DNA of 64,000 nucleotides from an uncultured Fretibacterium sp. Its GTDB lineage: Bacteria; Synergistota; Synergistia; Synergistales; Aminobacteriaceae. The stretch covers positions 1 to 64,000 of the forward strand of contig CALEPX010000004.1 of the NCBI GenBank assembly GCA_937911045.1, given 5' to 3'. The notes below the pieces were generated by a model. That model was not told the origin of the DNA, searched no databases, and saw nothing but the letters and a program-made list of their open reading frames with translations. The position numbers and the translations under genes are program-made. Position 1 is the stretch's first letter; each line of letters begins with the position of its first letter. Below are positions 15,634-24,937 of the stretch, in pieces.

Positions 15634-18600
15634 ATGAAAAAATTTCTCAGATTTGCGCTTTGTATTGCTATGGTACTCTCACTGAGTGCTGTGGGCTTGG
15701 CAGATGATTACAGTTCGACTACTGGCGGAAATAATGCTCTGTCGGTTACGAGTGATGAAACGTATAGCAACATAACTGTCACAAAAACCGGCGATGTTTC
15801 AGGGCAGAGTGACAACTACGATTGGCAGGGAACTAACGCGGCTGTTCGTGCGAGTAACGGAGCTAAACTTACGATCACAGGTTCATCAACAAACATTTCT
15901 TCCAACGCATCTTACGGCAATGCTGTGTTCTCATACGGCGGAAATCTCAACGGAAGTAACAACGGTGATGGAACTACGATCACGATTTCTGACGCTACGA
16001 TCACTACGACGAAAAATAATTCCGGCGGAATCATGGCAACTGGCGGCGGAGTTATTAACGCTACGAATTTGACCGTTACGACTTCGGGCGGTTCTTCGGC
16101 AGCGATTCGTTCGGACAAAGGCGGCGGAACTATAACTGTTACAAACGGAACTTTCACGACAAGCGGCTCTGGTTCACCGGCGATTTACTCAACGGCAGCT
16201 ATAACTGTTACGGGTGCGGATTTGACTTCGAATGTTGCTCAGGGTGTTGTAATCGAGGGCGGAAATTCTGTCACGTTAAACAATGTCACGTTAAAGGCTA
16301 ATCACAACAAACTGAACGGTCAAGACACGACGTATCAAGCTGTCATGCTCTATCAGTCAATGTCGGGCGATGCTTCAAACGGGGCTTCGAAATTCACAAT
16401 GACGGGCGGCTCGCTCACGAATACGAAAGGCGCGATTTTCCACGTAACGAACACTACGACAACAATCGCACTCAACGGTGTATCAATCACGAATAACGAT
16501 TCAACCGGCGCATTTTTAACGGCAACAGCTGACAGTTGGGGAACTTCCGGCTCGAACGGCGGACAAGTTACTCTCAACGCAACTGACCAAACTATCGCAG
16601 GAAACATGATCGTCGATAGCGTATCTTCGCTCAAATTGAATCTCTCGGGGACTTCGAAATTCACCGGAGCAATCACGAGTTCAGCAGTTTCAAGTTCAAG
16701 TGTGAGAACTTCTTCAAACGGCGGCGGAAATGTCGCAGTTACGATTGATTCCGGCGCAACTTGGGTAATGACTGGCAACTCAACCGTAAACACTCTCACA
16801 AATAACGGCAGCATTAATTACGGCAGCTACACTCTCACTGTTGGTTCACAGACCTACAACGCAAGCAACCCATATTCGGGCGGAAGTTCCAGCAGTAACG
16901 ATGACACAGACGACATCTCAGATTTGTACCCCGATGCAACAGTGATCGTTTTGAAATCCGACGGAACAGCAACAGTTGACGGCGAGACGATTAAAGATTA
17001 CGGATTCGTTTGGCATTGTGAACCGTCCAGCTCAGACGAATGGTACACGCTCTCAAAAACTGACACTCAGGCTTACGACGAAGATGCCATTCTCGAAACA
17101 AGCGGCGCGAAAAATGACGACGTTTACATTGCACACGACATTCGTTATTTAACGAGCAACGCAGATTTCACAGGCGCAACTGCTACAACAAGCGGCGGTG
17201 ATGCTGAGTACGTAGCGTATTATGACGATTCAGTTCTCAATGCTGTGAGCAAAGATCAAGACGGCGTGACTATATCGAAACTGATTTTCGCAACTCTCCC
17301 AACTCAGATGGGAATGGGAATGGGCGGAACTCCGGGCGAAAGGGGCGGAAATTTTCCGGGCGGAACCAGTGGCGATTTCGGCGGTCAAGGCGGAACTCCG
17401 GGCGAGATGGGCAGAGATTTTCCGGGTGAAGCGAGTGGCGATTTCGGCGGTCAGACCCCTCCAGAAATACCAAATGGCGGTCAGGGCGGAACTCTAGGCG
17501 AAATGGGCGGCGATTTCGGCGGTCAGGGCGGAACCCCTCCAGATATGCCGAGTAACGGATTCAGACCATCAGCGAATACAGGCAATATTGCAGCATTTGC
17601 TACTATGACACACAATGCTGATGAAGCATATGAGAATCCGGTTTTACACATTACCGAACCCGGCACTTACGCAATCAGCGGAAAATGGAACGGACAAATT
17701 TGGCTCGATGTCGGCAAGAAAAACAAGATCAATCTCGTTCTCAACGGTGTAGAAGTCAACTGCGATGTCGGACCTGCGATCGTGTTCTACAAAGCTTACG
17801 AGTGCGAACCATACGATGATGACGCTGCGGACACTGCGAAAGAGGCAGCCGCTCTCACTGCGACGGCTTCGTTTGACGTTGAAGATTTGACGCTCGATGA
17901 CGCTGGTGTAATCGTGGAAATTGCTTCTGGAACGAAAAATGTTTTCACAGGCTCGAACACTCCGAGAATGTTGGAAATTGGCGCGAAAAGTAACGTTACG
18001 AAAATTGACGGCACAGATTACAAACAGCAATCCAAGCGTTATAAACTCGACGGCGCATTCCATTCAAGGCGTTCAATGCTAATCAGCGGAGACAAAACCG
18101 GAGCTTTAAGCATAACTTCAACAACTGCTGAGGGACTTGACTCAGAAATGCACATGACGATAATCGGCGGCTCAATCGACGTTACAGCTCCTGATGACGG
18201 CATTAACGTGAATGAAGATTACGTTTCGGTGTTCACGCTTGATTCTGACAATAACGGAATCTTGAGCGTAACTTCAACTGGAGCGGACGGCATTGACTCG
18301 AACGGCTATATTATCTTGCAGTCCGGGAAATTGCGAATCTACACTCAGAACGAATCCGGAGCAGAAGGCGCGTTAGATGCTCTTGACGAACTCGGCAGCG
18401 CAGGCATATATCAATCAAGCGCGGTCGATTATCAATGGGGACAGGCTTCAGGAAATGCTGGCGGTAATCATGGCGGATCAGGCGGCACTCAACCCGGAAC
18501 TGTCAGCGGTGAACCAGTGTTCTTAACATCAAGTCTCCCATCCGGAACTGTCAACACAGCTTATTCTGCGACGATCACTGCTGAGGGAAATGTACCGCTC

Positions 18601-19428
18601 ACTTGGAAATGTGACGATGACGATTTGCCCGATGGATTGGCGTTCAAGTCTAGCGGCGTGACTGCGACAATATCCGGTACGCCTACATCAGCCGGAACGT
18701 TCACATTCAATGTGGAAATCACGAACCAGCTCGGAGCTATAGACAAGGATTTCTCAATCACGATCGTGTCAGCAAGCCAAAGCGGTGAACAGCCATCAAC
18801 CGAAATTCCGTCAGATACGTATCAGTATTCAGAACCTCCAAGCTTAAGTCTTCAGACGATTTTTGCGACAGATTCTGAAGCAGTCGAATATATTGCCAAT
18901 GCGATTGCGGTTCAAATGGGAGCACCATTCCCAGATGACGTTGATATTACCGTTCTGCCAAATGACGCTAAGGGGTCAACAAGAGCACTCACAAAAACAG
19001 AAGAGAGCATATTTGCCTCGAAGAACGAAGATATTCTTGTGGTCTTGGAAACGATGAAAGTTTCTCAAAACGGGATTTATTATTTCAAAGTCCCAAGCAC
19101 TAATCTAGAAGCCGGTGAATCGATTCTCCCACACATGTTGGTCTCAGAGACATCATCTGGAAATTCCACGCGAAATTCTTCGGTGACTGATGAGAGCGAC
19201 AATGCTGTGTTCGTTAATGACAGCGGCGAAATTATCACAAAAGTCCCAGCTGCAAAGGACGTGAACATCGTGAGTTACATGAAAGCTAACGTGACTTACA
19301 CACCAGTTGTAACGACGGCAGGAACTGTAACACACAGTCGCAGTCATAGCAGCGGTTGTAACGCAGGTTTCTCAGGGCTTGCAATGATTGCGTTGGCGTT
19401 GTGTGTCATGAGACGGCGCGGGAAATAA
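15634..19428 (+). CDS. Large secreted Synergist-CTERM surface protein with beta-helix, carbohydrate-binding and Ig-like regions
   Basis: 1264 residues. A signal peptide (about 1-23, ending GLADD) is followed by a Thr/Ser/Asn/Gly-rich beta-helix-like region (25-410) with repeats such as NNSGGIMATGGG and SGSPAIYSTAAITV. Residues 560-650 are Gly/Pro-rich with GGTPGEMG and SGDFGGQ repeats. Residues 650-940 resemble the Cthe_2159-type carbohydrate-binding beta-helix family (LHITEPGTYAISGKWNG, DGINVNEDYV). Residues 965-1050 form a putative Ig domain (LPSGTVNTAYSATITAEG, TISGTPTSAGTFTF). The last 25 residues are the sorting signal, with SSGCNAGFSGLA, a hydrophobic helix and MRRRGK. Probably a surface adhesin or glycan-binding protein anchored after processing. 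Ribosome site AGAGGAG. Confidence 0.9.
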   Translation: MKKFLRFALCIAMVLSLSAVGLADDYSSTTGGNNALSVTSDETYSNITVTKTGDVSGQSDNYDWQGTNAAVRASNGAKLTITGSSTNISSNASYGNAVFSYGGNLNGSNNGDGTTITISDATITTTKNNSGGIMATGGGVINATNLTVTTSGGSSAAIRSDKGGGTITVTNGTFTTSGSGSPAIYSTAAITVTGADLTSNVAQGVVIEGGNSVTLNNVTLKANHNKLNGQDTTYQAVMLYQSMSGDASNGASKFTMTGGSLTNTKGAIFHVTNTTTTIALNGVSITNNDSTGAFLTATADSWGTSGSNGGQVTLNATDQTIAGNMIVDSVSSLKLNLSGTSKFTGAITSSAVSSSSVRTSSNGGGNVAVTIDSGATWVMTGNSTVNTLTNNGSINYGSYTLTVGSQTYNASNPYSGGSSSSNDDTDDISDLYPDATVIVLKSDGTATVDGETIKDYGFVWHCEPSSSDEWYTLSKTDTQAYDEDAILETSGAKNDDVYIAHDIRYLTSNADFTGATATTSGGDAEYVAYYDDSVLNAVSKDQDGVTISKLIFATLPTQMGMGMGGTPGERGGNFPGGTSGDFGGQGGTPGEMGRDFPGEASGDFGGQTPPEIPNGGQGGTLGEMGGDFGGQGGTPPDMPSNGFRPSANTGNIAAFATMTHNADEAYENPVLHITEPGTYAISGKWNGQIWLDVGKKNKINLVLNGVEVNCDVGPAIVFYKAYECEPYDDDAADTAKEAAALTATASFDVEDLTLDDAGVIVEIASGTKNVFTGSNTPRMLEIGAKSNVTKIDGTDYKQQSKRYKLDGAFHSRRSMLISGDKTGALSITSTTAEGLDSEMHMTIIGGSIDVTAPDDGINVNEDYVSVFTLDSDNNGILSVTSTGADGIDSNGYIILQSGKLRIYTQNESGAEGALDALDELGSAGIYQSSAVDYQWGQASGNAGGNHGGSGGTQPGTVSGEPVFLTSSLPSGTVNTAYSATITAEGNVPLTWKCDDDDLPDGLAFKSSGVTATISGTPTSAGTFTFNVEITNQLGAIDKDFSITIVSASQSGEQPSTEIPSDTYQYSEPPSLSLQTIFATDSEAVEYIANAIAVQMGAPFPDDVDITVLPNDAKGSTRALTKTEESIFASKNEDILVVLETMKVSQNGIYYFKVPSTNLEAGESILPHMLVSETSSGNSTRNSSVTDESDNAVFVNDSGEIITKVPAAKDVNIVSYMKANVTYTPVVTTAGTVTHSRSHSSGCNAGFSGLAMIALALCVMRRRGK

Positions 19429-19468
19429 ATTCGGAATAATAACTTTTGAAATACGTTTGAAACACGAA

Positions 19469-19498
19469 ATGTCCCAGAACATCGGGGCATTTTTTTTT
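19469..19498 (+). terminator. Rho-independent terminator
   Basis: ATGTCCC (19469-19475) pairs with GGGGCAT (19484-19490), followed by eight T residues. Confidence 0.9.
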
Positions 19499-19506
19499 GC
19501 ACTCAG

Positions 19507-19533
19507 AACTTGTTAATCAAGCCTCAACAAGTT
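19507..19533. repeat. 8-bp inverted repeat in the gap before rny
   Basis: AACTTGTT and AACAAGTT flank an 11-nt loop. There is no T-run, so it is not a standard terminator. It lies in the 266-nt gap 19429-19694, which otherwise holds the terminator and AT-rich sequence with no gene. Confidence 0.6.
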
Positions 19534-19694
19534 AGAATTATTACTAGTGCAAGGATTAAGGATTCGGATTTACGTAATTTAGCACGTTATTAATAATAAT
19601 ATCCGAAAGATCCGGAAAATTTCGCATTCGATGGATCTGTTTGGGTAAATAATTCTGATTTTACTAGCATAGCTGAAAGGATTTAATTGACATT

Positions 19695-21233
19695 ATGAGT
19701 TTTTTACTTGGATCGGCATTCATTGCTGATTTTTTGGTGGGGGTGTTTGTTGGTTATCTCGCACTGAGAACGATCGATAATCACCGCTTGAATGGTACGC
19801 AAAAACGTATCGAGAAAATGCTCAAGGAAGCAGAGGAAAATTCCGAACGAATTAAACAATCGAGAATTTCTGAAGCCCGCGACGAAGTTTCCAAACTGAA
19901 GCAGGAAGCCTCACGTGATATTAAAGAACGCCGCAACGAAGTTCAACGCACTGAACGCAGAATCGAACAGAAAGAAGAGAACCTCGACCGAAAAATCGAA
20001 CGCCTCTCAAAAAAAGAAGAAGAATTGCGCCTCAAAAACGAAGAACTCGACAGACAACAGGAAGAAATCGACGAAATGCTCCAGCAGCAGGACGAGAAAC
20101 TTGCCGAAATTGCGGAATTAACTCGCGAACAGGCTCAGGAAATCCTGCTCAAACGCACCGAAGACGATGCAAAACACATGCTCGGACTGAAACTCAAGGA
20201 ACTCGAAGAACGTATGCAGCGCGATGCTGAGAAAAAAGCTCGTGATATTATCCTCGGGGCAATGCAGCGTTGCACGATTGAAAGCGTCGGAGAAACTACG
20301 GTGAGTGTTGTTCCGCTGCCGTCGGAGGATATGAAGGGCAGAATCATCGGGCGTGAAGGCAGAAATATTCGGGCATTCGAGAGTTTAACAGGCGTAGATT
20401 TGATAATTGACGATACTCCTGAGGCAGTAACTCTCAGCAGCTTTGATCCGGTTAGACGCGAAATTGCCAGACGCGCTATGGAACGCTTGGTTGTTGACGG
20501 CAGGATTCACCCGGCACGAATCGAAGAACTTATTAACAGAGCAGGGCGCGATATCGAAGAGGAAATGATAACTGATGGCGAAAACGCAATGCTCGAACTC
20601 GGCATAAAGAATATTCACTCGGAATTAGTCCGCACGCTTGGACAACTCAAATTCAGATTCAGTTACGGGCAGAATGCTTTGGCACACAGTCTCGAAGTCG
20701 CACAGATCGCCGGAATTATCGCTGCGGAACTCGGACTTGACGAGGATCTTGCACGTCGCGCCGGATTGTTGCACGACATCGGAAAAGCAATCGACCATCA
20801 AATCGAAGGCACACACGCTGCAATCGGAGCAGATTTGGCGAAACGCTACGGTGAAAAACCCGAAATCGTCAGTTGTATCGCCGCTCATCATGACACACTC
20901 GAAGTCAGCTCACCATACGAAGTAATCGTCTCAGTCTCGGACGCAATCAGCGCATCAAGACCCGGTGCGCGCAGTGAAAGTCTGGACGCGTATATCAAGC
21001 GAATCGAACAACTTGAGACACTTGCGAAATCTTTTGACGGAGTTACACAAGCTTATGCAATTCAGGCAGGGCGTGAAGTACGAGTGATTCTTTCATCTGG
21101 CAGAACTGATGACGGAACTGTTCACAAGCTTGCTTATGACATTGCGAGAAAAATCGAATCCGAGATGAAGTATCCCGGACAAATAAAAGTCAACGTCTCA
21201 CGCGAGACTAAATACACGGAGTTTGCGAAGTAA
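19695..21233 (+). CDS. rny: Ribonuclease Y
   Basis: Membrane-anchored endoribonuclease that initiates mRNA turnover. 512 residues: an N-terminal membrane helix (about 4-24), a long charged coiled coil (25-190), a KH domain (MKGRIIGREGRNIRAFE, about 210-270) and an HD domain with HSLEVAQIAG, LLHDIGKAID and CIAAHHDTLE. The C-terminal segment carries SDAISASRPGARSESLDAY, typical of RNase Y. The downstream metallophosphoesterase gene follows the stop directly, the usual rny-ymdB order. Confidence 0.97.
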   Translation: MSFLLGSAFIADFLVGVFVGYLALRTIDNHRLNGTQKRIEKMLKEAEENSERIKQSRISEARDEVSKLKQEASRDIKERRNEVQRTERRIEQKEENLDRKIERLSKKEEELRLKNEELDRQQEEIDEMLQQQDEKLAEIAELTREQAQEILLKRTEDDAKHMLGLKLKELEERMQRDAEKKARDIILGAMQRCTIESVGETTVSVVPLPSEDMKGRIIGREGRNIRAFESLTGVDLIIDDTPEAVTLSSFDPVRREIARRAMERLVVDGRIHPARIEELINRAGRDIEEEMITDGENAMLELGIKNIHSELVRTLGQLKFRFSYGQNALAHSLEVAQIAGIIAAELGLDEDLARRAGLLHDIGKAIDHQIEGTHAAIGADLAKRYGEKPEIVSCIAAHHDTLEVSSPYEVIVSVSDAISASRPGARSESLDAYIKRIEQLETLAKSFDGVTQAYAIQAGREVRVILSSGRTDDGTVHKLAYDIARKIESEMKYPGQIKVNVSRETKYTEFAK

Positions 21234-22028
21234 ATGCGAATATTATTTTCTGGAGATGTAGCATGGAATATTGGGCGGCGAACTTTTGCACTTGCGCTGC
21301 CTGTGATCAAAGCCGAATTTGGCAAGTATGATTTTCTAGTGATAAATTGCGAGAACGCTGCTCACGGCAAAGGCATGACCGAGAAAATTTTCAACGAGTT
21401 CATTGCTTTGGGTGTTGACGGCATGACATCAGGCAATCATATCTGGCATAAAGCGGCGTTCTTTCAGATTCTGGATTCAGATTCGCGAGTATTCAGACCG
21501 GCGAATTACGCAAAAACTTGTCCGGGAACTGGCTGCGGAATTATCGAACGCAAGGGCAGGAAACTCGGGATAATAAATCTACAGGGACAGGCGTTCATGC
21601 CAGCGATTGATTCCCCGTTTGAGTGCGCTGATAAAATGATCGAGAAGTTGCGCAGAAAATACGGGAATACGTTGCCGATCTTTGTGGACTTTCACGCAGA
21701 AGCTACGGCTGAGAAACAGGCTTTGGGATATTATCTTGACGGACGGGTCAGCGCGGTTGTCGGAACTCATACACACGTTCAGACTGCTGATGAGAAAATT
21801 CTTCGTAACGGCACGGCGTTCATAACAGATGTAGGAATGACGGGCGGACATGGCGGAGTAATCGGTGTTGAGAAAAATTCAGCTATACCGAAATTTATCA
21901 CGGGAATGCCTACGATGTTTGAGCCGTGTGAATCAGAACCGCGTTTCAACGGTGTAATGATAGACGTGAATGACAGCACCGGACTTGCTGAGAAAATTTT
22001 GCGTGTGAATCTTGAGATTCGCTTGTGA
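21234..22028 (+). CDS. ymdB: YmdB-family metallophosphoesterase
   Basis: 264 residues of the TIGR00282 family, which hydrolyses 2',3'-cAMP in Bacillus and affects developmental decisions. Metal-binding motifs are MRILFSGDVAWNIG (Asp), NCENAAHGKGM (Asn/Glu), GNHIWH, FVDFHAEATAEK, VGTHTHVQTADE and TDVGMTGGHGGVIG. It starts immediately after the rny stop, so translational coupling is likely. A bidirectional terminator separates it from the convergent gltX. Confidence 0.93.
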   Translation: MRILFSGDVAWNIGRRTFALALPVIKAEFGKYDFLVINCENAAHGKGMTEKIFNEFIALGVDGMTSGNHIWHKAAFFQILDSDSRVFRPANYAKTCPGTGCGIIERKGRKLGIINLQGQAFMPAIDSPFECADKMIEKLRRKYGNTLPIFVDFHAEATAEKQALGYYLDGRVSAVVGTHTHVQTADEKILRNGTAFITDVGMTGGHGGVIGVEKNSAIPKFITGMPTMFEPCESEPRFNGVMIDVNDSTGLAEKILRVNLEIRL

Positions 22029-22045
22029 GAATCTGCTCATGAAAA

Positions 22046-22076
22046 ATCCCCTGATTATAATTGCGTGTCAGGGGAT
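22046..22076. terminator. Bidirectional terminator between ymdB and gltX
   Basis: ATCCCCTGA pairs with TCAGGGGAT (9 bp). On the minus strand the stem is followed by TTTTT, so it best serves gltX; ymdB probably uses it too. Confidence 0.85.
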
Positions 22077-22091
22077 AGTATTTGCTATAGC

Positions 22092-23435
22092 TTATAGCAA
22101 TCCGTAGAATTTCAGGCGTTTCTCACACTCTTCGCGTCCCAGATGTTCAGCGACTTCGAAAATACCCGGGCTGACTTTCATTCCGGTCAGTGCGAATCTC
22201 AGAGGCATAGCGTACTCTTTCATTTTTGCGCCCTCGCGAGCATTCACCCAATCACGCGCAGCAATTTCTAATTCAGGAGCTTTGAAGACAGGTTGCGCGA
22301 ATATCATCGTGAAAAACTCGCGTAACTTGTCTTTATCAACGTCCGAAGCATCCCAGCGTTTTTTTACAGGTTCGAACGACACGAAATAATCCGAGAAATC
22401 CGCCATCTCTTTCGCAGTGCGTCCGCGACCTTCCATTAATGTCAGAGCTTCGGCGAGCCAGTTTTCACCGCGGGATTTTTCGACTTCATCGACGGGTAAA
22501 CCTGCTTCGAGCCAGAACGGCTTTATCATGTTCAGGCGCGTCATCGGGTCTAAGCGTTTCAAGTGTTCCTGATTGATATAATTCAGCTTGTCGAAATCGA
22601 ACACTGCCGGGCGTCGTGTAACTCGTGAAAGCTCGAATAATTCCGCAGCTTCGTTTCGCGTGAAAATTTCTTTGTCGTCACCAGCTGACCAACCCAGAAG
22701 TGCTAAGAAATTAAACACCGAGTCAGGCATGTAACCCATGTCGCGATATTCGTATATGCTCGTTGCACCGTGGCGTTTGCTGAGTTTTTTCTTGTCGCGT
22801 CCGAGTATCATTGGCAAGTGCGCGAATTTCGGAACGTCCCAGCCAAGCGCGCGATAAATCAGAATTTGTTTCGGAGTGTTCGAGATATGATCTTCGCCGC
22901 GAATTACGTCCGTGATATTCATCAGGTGATCGTCGATTACAACAGCGTAATTATACGTCGGCATTCCGTCACTCTTGATTATCACGATGTCTTTGAGCTT
23001 GTCAGAATCTTTTTCTTTCAGACCGTCGCTCATCACGTCGATTCTTCCGTAAACTGTATCGTCAAACGAAATATCCTGACCATGTTCGACCCGGAAAATT
23101 ATCGCTTCACCATCTCGATAAGCTTTTCCCTCGGATAATAATTTTTCGGCATATTCGCGGTAAATATCAAGGCGTTCAGATTGTCTGTATGGTCCGTAAT
23201 TTCCGCCTTTATCCGGACCTTCGTCCCAATCAAGCCCTAGCCACGTCATGCCGGACATGATAGTCTGCTCGTATTCTTTTGTTGAGCGCGCAAGATCAGT
23301 GTCCTCGATTCGCAAGATAAATTTCCCGCCGTTGTGACGCGCCCATAACCAGTTAAACAACGCCGTGTGACCTCCGCCAATATGCAGCGCACCCGTTGGA
23401 CTTGGGGCAAATCTCACTCGTATATTGCTGTTCAT
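22092..23435 (-). CDS. gltX: Glutamate--tRNA ligase, zinc-module-less form
   Basis: Class I aminoacyl-tRNA synthetase charging tRNA-Glu. The HIGH-type motif is GALHIGGGHTALFN and the KMSKS-type motif KKLSKRHGA; FAPSPTG, RIEDTDLARS and VIRGEDHISNTP are all present. The 447 residues are shorter than the usual 470-490. The missing part lies after LLSEGKAYR (about residue 107): the sequence jumps to DGEAIIFRV without the roughly 40-residue Cys-rich segment (CYC...GRCR) that binds zinc in many bacterial GltX. The rest, including the anticodon-binding helices, appears complete, so I expect an active enzyme. Confidence 0.96.
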   Translation of the reverse strand: MNSNIRVRFAPSPTGALHIGGGHTALFNWLWARHNGGKFILRIEDTDLARSTKEYEQTIMSGMTWLGLDWDEGPDKGGNYGPYRQSERLDIYREYAEKLLSEGKAYRDGEAIIFRVEHGQDISFDDTVYGRIDVMSDGLKEKDSDKLKDIVIIKSDGMPTYNYAVVIDDHLMNITDVIRGEDHISNTPKQILIYRALGWDVPKFAHLPMILGRDKKKLSKRHGATSIYEYRDMGYMPDSVFNFLALLGWSAGDDKEIFTRNEAAELFELSRVTRRPAVFDFDKLNYINQEHLKRLDPMTRLNMIKPFWLEAGLPVDEVEKSRGENWLAEALTLMEGRGRTAKEMADFSDYFVSFEPVKKRWDASDVDKDKLREFFTMIFAQPVFKAPELEIAARDWVNAREGAKMKEYAMPLRFALTGMKVSPGIFEVAEHLGREECEKRLKFYGLL

Positions 23436-23467
23436 GAAAATATCAATTCCTTTCGTAATATCGTGTA

Positions 23468-24250
23468 TTATGCTTTATTATAATTCCTGCTCCATTCGAA
23501 AATCCCAAGTGCCGCAGCTACACTAGCATTCAATGAGCCAACACCCTGAGCTTTAATCGGGATTTTTACAAGTTCATCGCACATTTCGCTCACAAGTCTT
23601 GAAAGTCCGAAACCTTCTGAGCCAATTAACAGCGCAGTTCGTTCGGGTAATTTCTCGTCGTAAATGCTTGTCCCGGATTTTTCGTCAAGACCGATTATCC
23701 AGAAATCAGATTTCTTCAAACGTTCGATTGTCCGGGAAATATTCACGACCTGAATCAGCGGCACTCTCAACGCAGCACCCGCACTCGTCTTGATTACAGT
23801 TCCTGAAGGCAAGGCTGAACGTCTCTTCGCGTAAATCACAGCGGCAGCACCGCCAGCTTCAGATGAACGGATTATTGCGCCGAAATTGTGCGGATCTTCG
23901 ATATGATCCGGAATAACAAGTAACGCAGGATTTTTCGGATCAAGTTTCGCGAGGAAATCTTCGAGATCAATTGCTTTCACGCTGGTTAATTTGCAGATTA
24001 CGCCCTGATGCTTCTGACCCTGAGAAAGTTTATCCAGAGCTTCGGGAGCTACGAGCTGATACGTAACTTTCGCATTTCGTGCGGCATCGACAACTTCATC
24101 GAGAAACGGCGGTCTAACGTTATTCGCAATGATTAATTTCGCGCAACGTTCGGGATTATTGAGCAACAGATCGAGAACTGGTTTGCGTCCGGGACAAATA
24201 TTTTCGTCATCGTCATGTATCTTGCTATTCAAATTCAAATTCACATTCAC
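23468..24250 (-). CDS. rlmB: 23S rRNA/tRNA 2'-O-methyltransferase, SpoU/RlmB family
   Basis: 260 residues. The N-terminal L30e-like substrate-binding domain (GRKPVLDLLL, CAKLIIANN) is followed by the SPOUT knot with LLVIPDHIEDPHNFGAIIRS (motif 1), ALLIGSEGFGLS (motif 2) and IPIKAQGVGSLNASVAAALG (motif 3). RlmB methylates G2251 of 23S rRNA; TrmH-type tRNA specificity cannot be excluded. The start MNVNLNLNSKIHDDD is encoded by a hexanucleotide repeat (ATTCAA units) and looks like a low-complexity leader. It lies 32 nt upstream of gltX and is probably co-transcribed with it. Confidence 0.9.
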   Translation of the reverse strand: MNVNLNLNSKIHDDDENICPGRKPVLDLLLNNPERCAKLIIANNVRPPFLDEVVDAARNAKVTYQLVAPEALDKLSQGQKHQGVICKLTSVKAIDLEDFLAKLDPKNPALLVIPDHIEDPHNFGAIIRSSEAGGAAAVIYAKRRSALPSGTVIKTSAGAALRVPLIQVVNISRTIERLKKSDFWIIGLDEKSGTSIYDEKLPERTALLIGSEGFGLSRLVSEMCDELVKIPIKAQGVGSLNASVAAALGIFEWSRNYNKA

Positions 24251-24284
24251 ACTCTGATCTAATCTAGTTTTGTATCAAGCAATA

Positions 24285-24313
24285 TTAGCACAAATTATCA
24301 ACGGGTGTATAAT
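24285..24313 (+). promoter_or_regulatory. Promoter of the small acidic protein gene
   Basis: TTAGCA (24285-24290), a 17-nt spacer, then TATAAT (24308-24313) preceded by GTG. The predicted start lies about 30 nt before the ATG at 24350. Confidence 0.7.
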
Positions 24314-24349
24314 TACGGAAATTCGTATTTCACAAGGGAGTGAAGATTT

Positions 24350-24934
24350 ATGAACAGTATAACAGAGTACGATTATTCTGGAATTTCCTCGGCAGTTGCA
24401 GCCAGTCAAATTCAAACGGTCAAGCAGACTGCTGATCAGCAACAGGAATTAAAGAAAGTCGAAGGCGTTCAAAAAGTAGAGACGGATTCTTACGAACACG
24501 TTGAAGACTCAAGCACGCTCGCATCAGTTGGGATTTATGACGCGAACGGCAAACTTGCAGGTACGGGCGAAACTGAAAAGCAACGCTCCGAATCCGGTTC
24601 AGAATCTGAAGCAAATTCTAATTCTAATTCTAATTTAGAAGCTACACTGGAAGTCAAATCAGACGCTAAATCAGATTCTGCGTCCGAAAGCGATTCTACA
24701 CATTTTGCAGTGAAAGCCGACGCGAAATCTGAATCCGCAAAATCCGGCGGAGCAGCTCCAGTGAGTTCAAGCGATGATGATGACGATGACGAAGACAGCA
24801 CCGAGTCAAAAGTCGTCACGATTAACGGCGAAACTTATCTGGAAACTACGGTTGTGAAAGATGGCGTGAAAACCGTTACGCGAAAGAACATGTCAACCGG
24901 CGATGTCGAAATCACAAGGAGCAAAAATTCGTAA
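24350..24934 (+). CDS. Small acidic Ser/Asp/Glu-rich hypothetical protein
   Basis: 194 residues, no family recognised. There is no signal peptide. Residues 1-80 are Gln/Glu-rich and predicted helical. Residues 80-145 are low complexity (SESGSESEANSNSNSN, SDAKSDSASESDS, SSSDDDDDDEDS) and include an AATTCT hexamer run. The C-terminal 45 residues look folded: VVTINGETYLETTVVKDGVKT then TRKNMSTGDVEITR. It has its own promoter and lies 3 nt before larE. The opposite-strand frame is a shadow of the low-complexity tract. Confidence 0.75.
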   Translation: MNSITEYDYSGISSAVAASQIQTVKQTADQQQELKKVEGVQKVETDSYEHVEDSSTLASVGIYDANGKLAGTGETEKQRSESGSESEANSNSNSNLEATLEVKSDAKSDSASESDSTHFAVKADAKSESAKSGGAAPVSSSDDDDDDEDSTESKVVTINGETYLETTVVKDGVKTVTRKNMSTGDVEITRSKNS

Positions 24935-24937
24935 GTA

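Noticed and set aside
15912..16814. Minus-strand frames in the surface-protein gene
   Set aside because: They are artefacts of the Thr/Ser/Gly codon bias of the large plus-strand gene.
17300..17560. Glycine-rich repeats as a collagen-like domain
   Set aside because: The Gly spacing is not a regular G-X-Y triplet; it is an irregular Gly/Pro linker.
24535..24819. Minus-strand frame opposite the acidic protein
   Set aside because: It reads the complement of a Ser/Asp-rich tract, has no ribosome site and resembles no protein.
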